Source: an uncultured Lachnoclostridium sp. (GTDB lineage Bacteria > Bacillota > Clostridia > Lachnospirales > Lachnospiraceae). Taken from it: a stretch of 9,640 bases of DNA. The stretch covers positions 1-9,640 of the forward strand of contig CABQJX010000104.1 in NCBI GenBank assembly GCA_902464595.1, given 5' to 3'. Under the pieces are notes generated by a model that saw only the letters and a list, made by a program, of their open reading frames with translations, ran no database searches and had not been told where the DNA came from. Below are positions 1 through 5,660 of this stretch, piece after piece (the stretch's first letter is position 1; each line of letters starts with the position of its first letter). The position numbers were made by a program, and so were the translations under genes.

Positions 1-74
1 TAATTTTTGAACTTAGATGGGTGTGGTTGAGGAACACATTCATGCGTTTGTCGTGATACGTATAAGGAGTTGTC

Positions 75-103
75 TGGACAAATAAGTCAATGGTTGATAT
101 AAT
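75..103 (+). promoter_or_regulatory. Sigma-A promoter upstream of the NUMOD1 gene
   Basis: TGGACA (75-80), a 17-base spacer and a perfect TATAAT (98-103) form a near-consensus housekeeping promoter. TGA directly before the -10 (95-97) is an extended -10 element. Transcription would start near base 110, giving a leader of about 115 bases before the ATG at 225. Bases 1-224 hold no gene I can support, so this is the most meaningful signal at the left edge. Confidence 0.65.
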
Positions 104-224
104 GACCATGTTGATATGAAACTTACAGAGTATTCTCGAAATTTTCTGTCTGAAGCTTTAATGTCAGAATGAGTGGGAAAGTTTGAAGGATACGCCAAAA
201 GATAATGGAGGGATAAGGATACAG

Positions 225-647
225 ATGAGTCGTACAATAGGCGCAGGCTACGTATATCGTCAATATTCGCTGGAGGGAGATTATATAGCAGATTACAAAA
301 GTTCCAGGGAGGCAAGCGAGGCCACTGGCGTTTCTGTGGGTTCCGTTGCAAGGGCAGCTCATGGAGAGCGCAAGACGGGCGGAGGATTTATCTGGAAAAA
401 AGTCCTGGCCAGCTCCCCAAAGGAGGCGATTGCGATCGACCATACCAGCCGGGTAGGAAATCATGATAAGCGGCCGCTGCTTCAGAAGGATCTGGAGGGG
501 CGGGTAGTGGGAGAATTTTTATCCATTGCCCATGCAAGCCGTACATTAAAGATCAGCAGGAGAAGTCTTTCCTGCGCTCTGAGCGGAGCCCAGAAAACGG
601 CAGGAGGCTATGTCTGGGAGGAGAAAAAAGAGGAGGGTTCCTGCTGA
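225..647 (+). CDS. Stand-alone tandem NUMOD1-type DNA-binding protein
   Basis: A 140-residue protein consisting almost entirely of two 49-residue repeats, at residues 11-59 and 85-133, that align without gaps and share about 16 identical positions. Each repeat starts with a beta-like segment containing LEG, continues with a helix-turn-helix-like stretch (KSSREASEATGVS in the first, ISRRSLS in the second) and ends in KT(G/A)GG(F/Y)(I/V)W. This pattern matches NUMOD1, the modular DNA-binding domain usually attached to GIY-YIG or HNH homing endonucleases; no nuclease motif is present here. A sequence-specific DNA-binding role is inference. I chose ATG 225, preceded by GGAGGG (207-212) and AAGGA (215-219). 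The frame stays open upstream to a TTG at 183 with a weaker ribosome site, which would give 154 residues. It lies downstream of the promoter at 75-103; no clear terminator follows. The family call is fairly firm, the function unknown. Confidence 0.75.
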   Translation: MSRTIGAGYVYRQYSLEGDYIADYKSSREASEATGVSVGSVARAAHGERKTGGGFIWKKVLASSPKEAIAIDHTSRVGNHDKRPLLQKDLEGRVVGEFLSIAHASRTLKISRRSLSCALSGAQKTAGGYVWEEKKEEGSC

Positions 648-850
648 GAGCATAGAAAAAAATGGTTGGCTGAACTGTTACAAAAAAACTTTTTTTGTTC
701 GATGAAACAGAGAAAAGAAGGATAGGGCGATTCCAAAAATTGGGCTTGATCCAGCCAAGAATGCCAAAAGCGGCTTCTGGCTGGGAGAGAAAATATATAT
801 TTTGTATAAAAAGCAGTATATTTTTGGAAAAACCGATGATGAAAGAAAAT
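648..850. other. Non-coding interval with two inverted repeats
   Basis: Together with the promoter and leader that follow, this forms a gap of just over 300 bases between two genes. It contains an AT-only inverted repeat (680-688 against 690-698, one-base loop). It also contains an imperfect but strong hairpin (751-784) in which CCAGCC pairs with GGCTGG, with further inner pairs and two bulged bases around an AAAAGC loop. Neither is followed by a clean T-run on either strand, so I do not call them terminators. The hairpin could end the NUMOD1 transcript by a non-canonical route or be a processing site; this is speculation. Confidence 0.35.
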
Positions 851-879
851 TTGACAATTGGCAGCAATAGTGATATATA
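851..879 (+). promoter_or_regulatory. Promoter of the HPr-like gene
   Basis: A perfect TTGACA (851-856), a 17-base spacer and TATATA (874-879) preceded by TGA (871-873) make an extended -10, sigma-A-type promoter. The predicted start near base 886 gives a leader of about 70 bases. This strength suggests the small protein downstream is well expressed. Confidence 0.75.
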
Positions 880-913
880 TATTCCACAATTCCAATTCAA
901 TGCAGATACGGCG

Positions 914-930
914 CTGTCTTCAAAAGACAG
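914..930 (+). promoter_or_regulatory. Perfect 7-bp hairpin just before the ribosome site
   Basis: CTGTCTT and AAGACAG flank a CAA loop, with GGC (910-912) and GCC (934-936) able to extend the stem beyond a small internal loop. It ends about eight bases before the AAAGGAG ribosome site (939-945) of the HPr-like gene. It could stabilise the 5' end of the mRNA, tune translation, or act as a DNA operator; the sequence does not decide between these. Confidence 0.4.
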
Positions 931-954
931 GCTGCCAGAAAGGAGTTTTGTATT

Positions 955-1200
955 ATGAAGGAAAAGAAGATCATGCTGCCAACCTTGGAGGCGGCAAAAA
1001 ATTTCGTTGCAGAAGCTGGAAAGTGTGACTTTGATATTGACGTATTTTACAACCGCGTGACCATTGATGCAAAGTCCATTTTGGGTGTGCTGAGTTTGGA
1101 TCTGACCAGGGTGCTGACTGTTCAGTATAATGGAGAGAACTCTGAATTTGAGGAGTATCTGGACTCCATTTCACCGGAATCCGGCGTGATCGTGGCGTAA
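955..1200 (+). CDS. HPr-fold protein lacking the active-site histidine
   Basis: An 81-residue protein close to HPr length (about 85-88). The segment KSILGVLSLDLTRVLTV (residues 40-56) matches the HPr signature around the regulatory serine, with Ser41 at the place of Ser46, the HPr kinase target in Firmicutes. Counting back, the position of the catalytic His15 falls on Thr10 and that of Arg17 on Glu12; there is no histidine anywhere in the protein. It therefore cannot carry phosphate from enzyme I in the normal way. A regulatory or structural role, for example as a Ser-phosphorylated partner of a CcpA-like protein, is inference. The start is ATG 955 after AAAGGAG (939-945). It is a single-gene transcript with its own promoter (851-879) and terminator (1240-1279), and no sugar-transport genes lie nearby. 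Automatic annotation would probably name it HPr family phosphocarrier, which may mislead. Confidence 0.75.
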   Translation: MKEKKIMLPTLEAAKNFVAEAGKCDFDIDVFYNRVTIDAKSILGVLSLDLTRVLTVQYNGENSEFEEYLDSISPESGVIVA

Positions 1201-1239
1201 GGAGCATAAGACAATATAAATGTATTTGTAAGAGGGTAC

Positions 1240-1279
1240 TGGAGGAGTGCGAACGTGTGTTTGCAATCCTCCATTTTTT
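1240..1279 (+). terminator. Intrinsic terminator of the HPr-like gene
   Basis: TGGAGGA (1240-1246) pairs with TCCTCCA (1267-1273). After one mismatch, TGCGAA (1248-1253) pairs with TTTGCA (1260-1265), allowing one G-T pair, around a CGTGTG loop. Six T residues (1274-1279) follow at once. It begins 39 bases after the stop codon. Its descending arm also contains the -35 box of the next promoter. Confidence 0.85.
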
Positions 1280-1289
1280 GTGGTATAAT
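1261..1289 (+). promoter_or_regulatory. Probable promoter of the helicase-nuclease gene
   Basis: TTGCAA (1261-1266), a 17-base spacer and a perfect TATAAT (1284-1289) with an extended -10 TGG (1281-1283). The -35 box and half of the spacer are made from the 3' arm and T-run of the upstream terminator. The predicted start lies near base 1296, leaving a leader of about 210 bases before the GTG at 1507. Confidence 0.65.
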
Positions 1290-1313
1290 ATCGCCATAGG
1301 CGTATATTATACC
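1282..1313. repeat. Inverted repeat spanning the -10 box and start site
   Basis: GGTATAATATCGCC (1282-1295) and GGCGTATATTATACC (1299-1313) are reverse complements apart from one extra T in the right arm, separated by ATA. The left arm contains the -10 box and the predicted transcription start is in the centre. This is the position expected of a repressor operator. It is also a cruciform-capable palindrome that could be one end of a repeated intergenic element. No binding protein can be named. Confidence 0.55.
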
Positions 1314-1317
1314 GCGC

Positions 1318-1380
1318 CCATTTGATCCGAGCGGGCAGCGAGGAAATCTTAATTTCAAATGGTCTGCCCCCCCGGAGGGG
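1318..1380 (+). ncRNA. Possible structured leader with pseudoknot-type pairing
   Basis: CCATTTGA (1318-1325) can pair with TCAAATGG (1355-1362), and GGGCAG (1333-1338) inside that loop can pair with CTGCCC (1364-1369) just outside it. The order 5'S1-5'S2-3'S1-3'S2 is that of an H-type pseudoknot. A CCCC-GGA-GGGG hairpin (1370-1380) follows. A competing pairing, GCCC (1316-1319) with GGGC (1333-1336), could act as a switch. It lies in the helicase leader, but I recognise no known riboswitch class. It could instead be a dispersed palindromic repeat copied around the genome. Confidence 0.35.
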
Positions 1381-1493
1381 CCGTAGCGAAGCGATGGTAT
1401 GATGATAGAAAGTTGATGCAGAAAACGGGATTTTTGCAAAGCTCTGATATAAAAATGCAGAAACACAGGAAATTAACAGGAGCAGCTGCATTT

Positions 1494-1500
1494 GGGAGGA
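1494..1500 (+). promoter_or_regulatory. Ribosome-binding site fixing the helicase start
   Basis: GGGAGGA lies six bases before GTG 1507. An in-frame TTG at 1492 overlaps this site and has no ribosome site of its own, so GTG 1507 is the supported start and the longer reading by five residues is not. Confidence 0.8.
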
Positions 1501-1506
1501 ATATCT

Positions 1507-3966
1507 GTGGGAAATAGGCGGGAGCCTCAGATACGTATATCGGTGCGTAATCTGGTAGAATTTGTAATGAGAAGCGGGGATCTGGATAACCGCAGAACCG
1601 TTGGGGCAAAAAAGGAAGCGATGCAGGCAGGAAGCCGCCTTCATAGAAAGATACAAAAACGCATGGGCTCCTCTTACCGAAGCGAGGTAAGCCTTAAATA
1701 CCGGGTACAGGAGGAGGGATTTGATCTTCTTATAGAGGGGCGGGCTGATGGGATCATAGAGGAGCCGGGCAAAGTCACAGTGGATGAGATCAAATGTATT
1801 TATATGGATGTATCCAGGCTGGAGGAGCCGGATCCGGTCCATATGGCCCAGGCCATGTGTTACGGTTGGTTTTATGCAGATCTGACAGGAGTCAACGAGA
1901 TAGGGATCCAGATTACTTACTGCAATATCGAGACAGAGGAGATCCGGCGCTTTCATGAGGTAAAGAGCGCTTCTCAGTTGGAGGAATGGTTCCGGGGGCT
2001 GGTTCATGAATATGTAAAATGGGCCAGATACCTGTATCACCATGGCATCCGCCGGGACGAATGCCTAAAGGAACTCCCTTTCCCATATTCTTACCGGGAA
2101 GGGCAGAAGGAGCTGGCAATATGGGCGTACCGCGCTATTGCCAGAAAGAGAAATCTGTTTATCCAGGCTCCTACCGGGGTGGGAAAGACCTTATCGACCA
2201 TATATCCCAGCCTGAAGGCCATAGGGGAGGGATATGGGGATAAGCTTTTTTACCTGACCGCCAAGACCATTACGCGAAGTGTAGCGGAGGAGGCATTTGG
2301 CATCTTGAGGAGAAAGTGCCGTCTGTATTTCAGTACAGTCACGATCACAGCCAAGGAAAAGCTGTGTATATTGGAACAGCCGGACTGTAACCCGGAGGCC
2401 TGCCCCAGGGCAAAAGGACATTTTGACCGGGTCAATGATGCTGTTTATGAAATTATTCAGGAGGAAAATGGGATTACCCGGGAGCTGGTTTTGGAGTATG
2501 CGAAACGGTATAATATCTGTCCTTTTGAGTTTTGTTTAGACATCAGCAGCTGGGTGGACGGCGTGATCTGCGACTACAATTATGTGTTCGATCCCAATGT
2601 GAAGCTGAAACGGTATTTTTCGGAGGGAGAGCCGGGGCAGGAATATTTGTTTTTGGTGGATGAGGCCCATAATCTGGTTCCCAGAGCCAGAGAAATGTAC
2701 AGTGCGTCTATTTTAAAGGAAGATGTGCTGACCGTAAAAAAGATTTTAAAGAACCAGCCCGGAGCCAAAAAGGCAGTGTCCTGTCTGGACAAGTGCAACC
2801 AGGCCCTTTTGGAATTAAAGCGGAGCCAGGGACAGGAGGAGGGAAAACGAAGCGTCCTGGGAGATGATTATGAAATCCTCCCCCAGGTAAACCTTCTGGC
2901 CCTCCACCTCATGAGCCTTTTTGGGGAGCTGGAGGGATTTTTAAATGAAAATGGGGAGTTTGAAGATCGGGATCTAGTGCTGGAGTTTTATTTCGCTGTC
3001 CGGGATTTTCTGTATGTCTATGACCGGTTGGATGACAGCTATCGCATCTATGACCGAGTTCTCCCAGATGGCCGTTTTATGGTAAAGCTTATGTGCATAA
3101 GCCCGGCTTCTAATTTAAAGGAGTGTTTGGAGAAGGGGGTGAGCACTCTGTTTTTTTCCGCAACCATTCTTCCCATCCAGTATTATAAAGAACTTCTGAG
3201 CGGCAGCCAGGGGGAATATGCAGTCTATGCGAAGTCTCCGTTTCCTCAGGAAAACCGTCTCGTTCTGGTAGCGGGGGACGTGAGCAGCCGCTACAGCCGC
3301 CGGGAGCCGGGGGAGTACCGTAGGATCGTAGACTACATCATACGGATCACAGAGGGGAAGAAAGGAAATTATATGATCTTTTGTCCGTCCTATCAGTATA
3401 TGGGTGAGATCGGAAAGATCCTGGAGGAGAGGGAGGCAGAGGAGGGGCTTCCTTTTGCTTGGAAGGCTCAGTCCAGCCATATGACAGAGGAGGATCGGGA
3501 AGCGTTCCTGTTTGATTTTGAGAGGGAATGGGATCAGTCTATGGTTGCCCTGTGCGTTATGGGAGGTATTTTTTCTGAGGGGATCGATCTAAAGGAGGAA
3601 CGGCTGATCGGAGCCGTGATCATTGGAACCGGCCTGCCTCAGGTAAATGTAGAGCAGGAGATTTTAAAAGAATATTTTGACAGCCGGGGAGAGAGTGGGT
3701 TTGAGTATGCTTATCAGTATCCGGGTATGAATAAGGTGATGCAGGCAGCGGGGCGGGTGATACGGACCATACAGGACAAGGGGATTATTGCGCTTTTAGA
3801 CGACCGTTTCCTGAGGCCGGAGTATGTGGCTCTGTTCCCTAGGGAATGGGGGACATATACGGTGGTAAACCGGTATAATGTGTCTCAGGCAGTAGATGGA
3901 TTTTGGAGAAGGATCAAGGAGCAGGCACAGGCAGAAGATCAGGAGCAGACAGAGGGGAGGGGCTAG
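1507..3966 (+). CDS. PD-(D/E)XK nuclease fused to XPD/DinG-type helicase
   Basis: An 819-residue ATP-dependent DNA helicase with an N-terminal nuclease domain. The nuclease part (about 1-190) shows the RecB/Cas4-like signature: His46, Asp81 in EGRADG, Glu94 and Lys96 in DEIK, then Gln115 and Tyr119. All catalytic positions look intact. The helicase part follows: Walker A APTGVGKT (221-228), four cysteines suited to an iron-sulfur cluster (287, 294, 299, 338), the Walker B box DEAH (385-388), SEGIDL in the second RecA-like domain, and motif VI QAAGRVIR (746-753). This is the superfamily 2 Rad3/XPD/DinG architecture, 5'-to-3' helicases of repair and replication; this clade is usually annotated simply as ATP-dependent helicase. 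It most likely acts in the cytoplasm on damaged or branched DNA; the exact substrate is unknown. It is transcribed alone from the promoter at 1261-1289, through a structured leader. No terminator separates it from the convergent LysR gene. It is not E. coli-type DinG, which lacks this nuclease domain. Confidence 0.9.
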   Translation: MGNRREPQIRISVRNLVEFVMRSGDLDNRRTVGAKKEAMQAGSRLHRKIQKRMGSSYRSEVSLKYRVQEEGFDLLIEGRADGIIEEPGKVTVDEIKCIYMDVSRLEEPDPVHMAQAMCYGWFYADLTGVNEIGIQITYCNIETEEIRRFHEVKSASQLEEWFRGLVHEYVKWARYLYHHGIRRDECLKELPFPYSYREGQKELAIWAYRAIARKRNLFIQAPTGVGKTLSTIYPSLKAIGEGYGDKLFYLTAKTITRSVAEEAFGILRRKCRLYFSTVTITAKEKLCILEQPDCNPEACPRAKGHFDRVNDAVYEIIQEENGITRELVLEYAKRYNICPFEFCLDISSWVDGVICDYNYVFDPNVKLKRYFSEGEPGQEYLFLVDEAHNLVPRAREMYSASILKEDVLTVKKILKNQPGAKKAVSCLDKCNQALLELKRSQGQEEGKRSVLGDDYEILPQVNLLALHLMSLFGELEGFLNENGEFEDRDLVLEFYFAVRDFLYVYDRLDDSYRIYDRVLPDGRFMVKLMCISPASNLKECLEKGVSTLFFSATILPIQYYKELLSGSQGEYAVYAKSPFPQENRLVLVAGDVSSRYSRREPGEYRRIVDYIIRITEGKKGNYMIFCPSYQYMGEIGKILEEREAEEGLPFAWKAQSSHMTEEDREAFLFDFEREWDQSMVALCVMGGIFSEGIDLKEERLIGAVIIGTGLPQVNVEQEILKEYFDSRGESGFEYAYQYPGMNKVMQAAGRVIRTIQDKGIIALLDDRFLRPEYVALFPREWGTYTVVNRYNVSQAVDGFWRRIKEQAQAEDQEQTEGRG

Positions 3967-4871
3967 AGCGTTCCCTCCTCCTCAAAGCATTCCGGGGACA
4001 GCATTTGGATAAATTGCCGGGCGGCCTGTGATACGGGAAGGCTTTCATTGTAGGCCACCATCATCTGGCGGGGAGGAAGCTGTTCCTTCAGATGAAGAAT
4101 GAATAGGTTTTCATCGTCCTTCGGAATACAGAAATCAGGAACAAAGGCTATGCCCAATCCGATCCGGGCCAGGTCAATGAGAAGATCATTGCTGGACAGT
4201 TCAATTTCCGGGACGAGATCCAGCTGGTTTTTCTGGAAAACCTGATGAAGGAACTCGCTGGTAGTGCTCTTGCGGTCCAGCATCATGATAGGATACGAAA
4301 GGAGATCTTCCAGAGACAATGTGGTTCCCTCTAAAGGGAAAGCACTGCGGCTGGCAGCAAATACATCGTGAAACTCATTGATCACATGAGCCTTCATGGT
4401 TCCAGTGAGAGCGGAGTTGGGATGGTTGGCGATGATAAAATCGGCCTGGCCGTTTTCCAGGAACCGGACGCACTCAATGGAGGTCTGATTGATCACCTTG
4501 ATGTGGATATTGGGGTATTCCTTGTGAAAACGGTTTAGATATGGAACAAGGAAATACCGGCAGATGGTATCGCTGGCTCCGATGCGCAGCTGCCCGCCGT
4601 TGAGCGTATGCGCCTCCAACAGCTGATTTTCCCCTTTGCGGATCAGATTCATGGCAGGCTCAATATGTTTTAAAAGGATCTCACCCTCAGGGGTAAGCTG
4701 TACCTTTTTTGTGCTGCGGATAAACAGAGGCTGATTCAGCTTCTTTTCCAGGACTTTAATGGACTGGCTCACAGCAGATTGGGAGATAAACAGCTGCTTG
4801 GAGGCTTCAGAAAAGCTCAGAGTGGCAGCCACATGGTAAAATACTTTATAAAGTTCATAATTGATATCCAT
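3963..4871 (-). CDS. LysR-family transcriptional regulator
   Basis: A 302-residue regulator of normal LysR length. Residues 1-60 are the winged helix-turn-helix, with the typical run SFSEASKQLFISQSAVSQSI; a linker helix follows. From about residue 90 to 295 lies the periplasmic-binding-protein-like effector domain, beginning GGQLRIGASDTI. The start is ATG at 4871 (reading leftward), seven bases after AAGGAGGG (4879-4886). It is divergent from the sigma-like operon, the classic arrangement for a LysR regulator and its target, and carries a T-N11-A palindrome on its own -10 box. The effector cannot be told from sequence, and the neighbours do not point to a pathway. Its stop codon shares the CTAG at 3963-3966 with that of the convergent helicase gene. 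Confidence 0.92.
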   Translation of the reverse strand: MDINYELYKVFYHVAATLSFSEASKQLFISQSAVSQSIKVLEKKLNQPLFIRSTKKVQLTPEGEILLKHIEPAMNLIRKGENQLLEAHTLNGGQLRIGASDTICRYFLVPYLNRFHKEYPNIHIKVINQTSIECVRFLENGQADFIIANHPNSALTGTMKAHVINEFHDVFAASRSAFPLEGTTLSLEDLLSYPIMMLDRKSTTSEFLHQVFQKNQLDLVPEIELSSNDLLIDLARIGLGIAFVPDFCIPKDDENLFILHLKEQLPPRQMMVAYNESLPVSQAARQFIQMLSPECFEEEGTL

Positions 4872-4892
4872 TATTAAGCCCTCCTTATAAAC

Positions 4893-4905
4893 TAAGGCTA
4901 TCTTA
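4893..4905. promoter_or_regulatory. LysR-type operator candidate (T-N11-A)
   Basis: TAAG-GCTAT-CTTA is a perfect 4-bp inverted repeat of exact T-N11-A form, the general LysR binding motif. It overlaps the -10 box (4900-4905) of the regulator's own promoter, so bound protein would block it. A looser site, CAAGCCTTGACTTA (4936-4949), lies about 43 bases further on, roughly four helical turns centre to centre. It covers the -35 of the divergent promoter, so one regulator could touch both. Confidence 0.5.
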
Positions 4906-4928
4906 TCACGAATAGGAGGGGATGTAAA
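4900..4928 (-). promoter_or_regulatory. Promoter of the LysR gene
   Basis: Read on the minus strand: TTTACA (4928-4923), a 17-base spacer, then TAAGAT (4905-4900) preceded by TGA, an extended -10. The transcript would start about 20 bases upstream of the start codon, leaving room for the ribosome site only. The overlap of the -10 with the T-N11-A palindrome suggests negative autoregulation. Confidence 0.6.
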
Positions 4929-4941
4929 GGAGAAACAAGCC

Positions 4942-4970
4942 TTGACTTATGAAAGTGCATCGATTATTCT
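4942..4970 (+). promoter_or_regulatory. Promoter of the sigma-like/phosphatase/acetyltransferase operon
   Basis: TTGACT (4942-4947), a 17-base spacer and TATTCT (4965-4970). The predicted start near 4977 gives a leader of about 80 bases. It is divergent from the LysR promoter, with the -35 boxes about 14 bases apart, so regulation of one is likely to affect the other. Confidence 0.6.
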
Positions 4971-5016
4971 AGGTAACAGTTAGGGAAGGAACATACAGCT
5001 TGTAAAAGGATTAAAA

Positions 5017-5025
5017 ATGAGATAA
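5017..5025 (+). other. Possible two-codon minigene (ATG AGA TAA)
   Basis: ATG-AGA-TAA is preceded at six bases by AAAAGGA (5004-5010), a good ribosome site. It sits in the leader, 32 bases before the start of the sigma-like gene. Minigenes of this form are known in E. coli and phage lambda to stall ribosomes and release peptidyl-tRNA. Whether this one is translated is unknown; chance occurrence is quite possible. Confidence 0.3.
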
Positions 5026-5057
5026 CTGCAAAAATAGTTTCAGAGAGGATAAGTGGA

Positions 5058-5660
5058 ATGGATCACGATTTTTTTGAAATGTATCTGGAAGAAATGGGGG
5101 CTGTGATCCCTCTGTCAGAGAGTGAAAAAAGAATAGTTTTAGAGGGGGCAGCAGCGGGGAATGCGAAGGATCGGAGCCGTCTGGTAGAGGGAAGCCTTAG
5201 GGAGGCTTTGGAAGTGGCAAGATCCTATGAGGGGAGAGGGCTTTCTGTCTCAGATCTGGTTCAGGAGGCCAATACGGCCCTTATGCTGGCTACTGTGGAG
5301 TATGACGGCAGCGAGGCTTGGGAGGCGCTTATGGGCCGCAGGACGAGGGAGGCCATTGAGCTTGCCTTGGAGGAGCAGAAAAGAGAGGACGAGATTGAGG
5401 AAACCATGGCGGCCAGAGTCAATGTGCTTCAGACCGTATCCCAGGTCATGGCAAAGGAGCTGGGCCGGGAAGCTACCGTAGAGGAGCTGGCCTGCAAGAT
5501 GAAAATGACGGAGGATGAGATCAAGGACATTATGAAATTGGCCTTGGACGCTATCACAGTAAATGGGGAAGGCCAGGCAGCCCCCGCTGACGGGAACGCC
5601 GGGGGAGAGAGAAGACAGGATCCGATCAAGGATGGCTGGGATTTGGAGGATTTACAGTGA
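5058..5660 (+). CDS. Degenerate sigma-70-like protein without region 4
   Basis: A 200-residue protein that follows RpoD from region 1.2 to region 3. Residues 5-14 (FFEMYLEEMG) match region 1.2. Residues 42-80, with RLVEGSLREALEVA, GRGLSVSDLVQEAN and ALMLA, match regions 2.1-2.2, which bind core RNA polymerase. The following stretch keeps the normal length but has lost the aromatic residues of region 2.3 (the FSTYATWW run) and the 2.4 residues that read the -10 box; residues 85-118 are mostly charged helix. Residues 122-167, with VMAKELGREATVEELACKM, match region 3. Region 4 is absent, replaced by a short acidic, glycine-rich tail. It probably cannot direct transcription as an ordinary sigma factor; an RNA polymerase-binding regulator is inference. 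ATG 5058 follows AGAGG (5044-5048). It is first gene of an operon, overlapping the next by four bases. Confidence 0.75.
   Translation: MDHDFFEMYLEEMGAVIPLSESEKRIVLEGAAAGNAKDRSRLVEGSLREALEVARSYEGRGLSVSDLVQEANTALMLATVEYDGSEAWEALMGRRTREAIELALEEQKREDEIEETMAARVNVLQTVSQVMAKELGREATVEELACKMKMTEDEIKDIMKLALDAITVNGEGQAAPADGNAGGERRQDPIKDGWDLEDLQ

Noticed and set aside
680..698. AT-only inverted repeat as a terminator for the NUMOD1 gene
   Set aside because: The stem is nearly all A-T pairs with a one-base loop, so it would not form a stable terminator hairpin; it is more likely chance runs of A and T.
695..958. An 87-codon plus-strand frame from a TTG, ending in an ATGA overlap with the HPr-like start
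   Set aside because: It has no ribosome site, starts inside an A/T run, contains the near-consensus promoter and the leader hairpin of the next gene, and its residues resemble no family. The overlap looks accidental.
1171..2043. A 290-codon minus-strand frame opposite the helicase 5' end and its leader
   Set aside because: It runs antisense to the clear nuclease domain and through a terminator and promoter; its composition, rich in Tyr, Leu, Pro and Ser, is typical of a shadow frame, and no ribosome site is evident.
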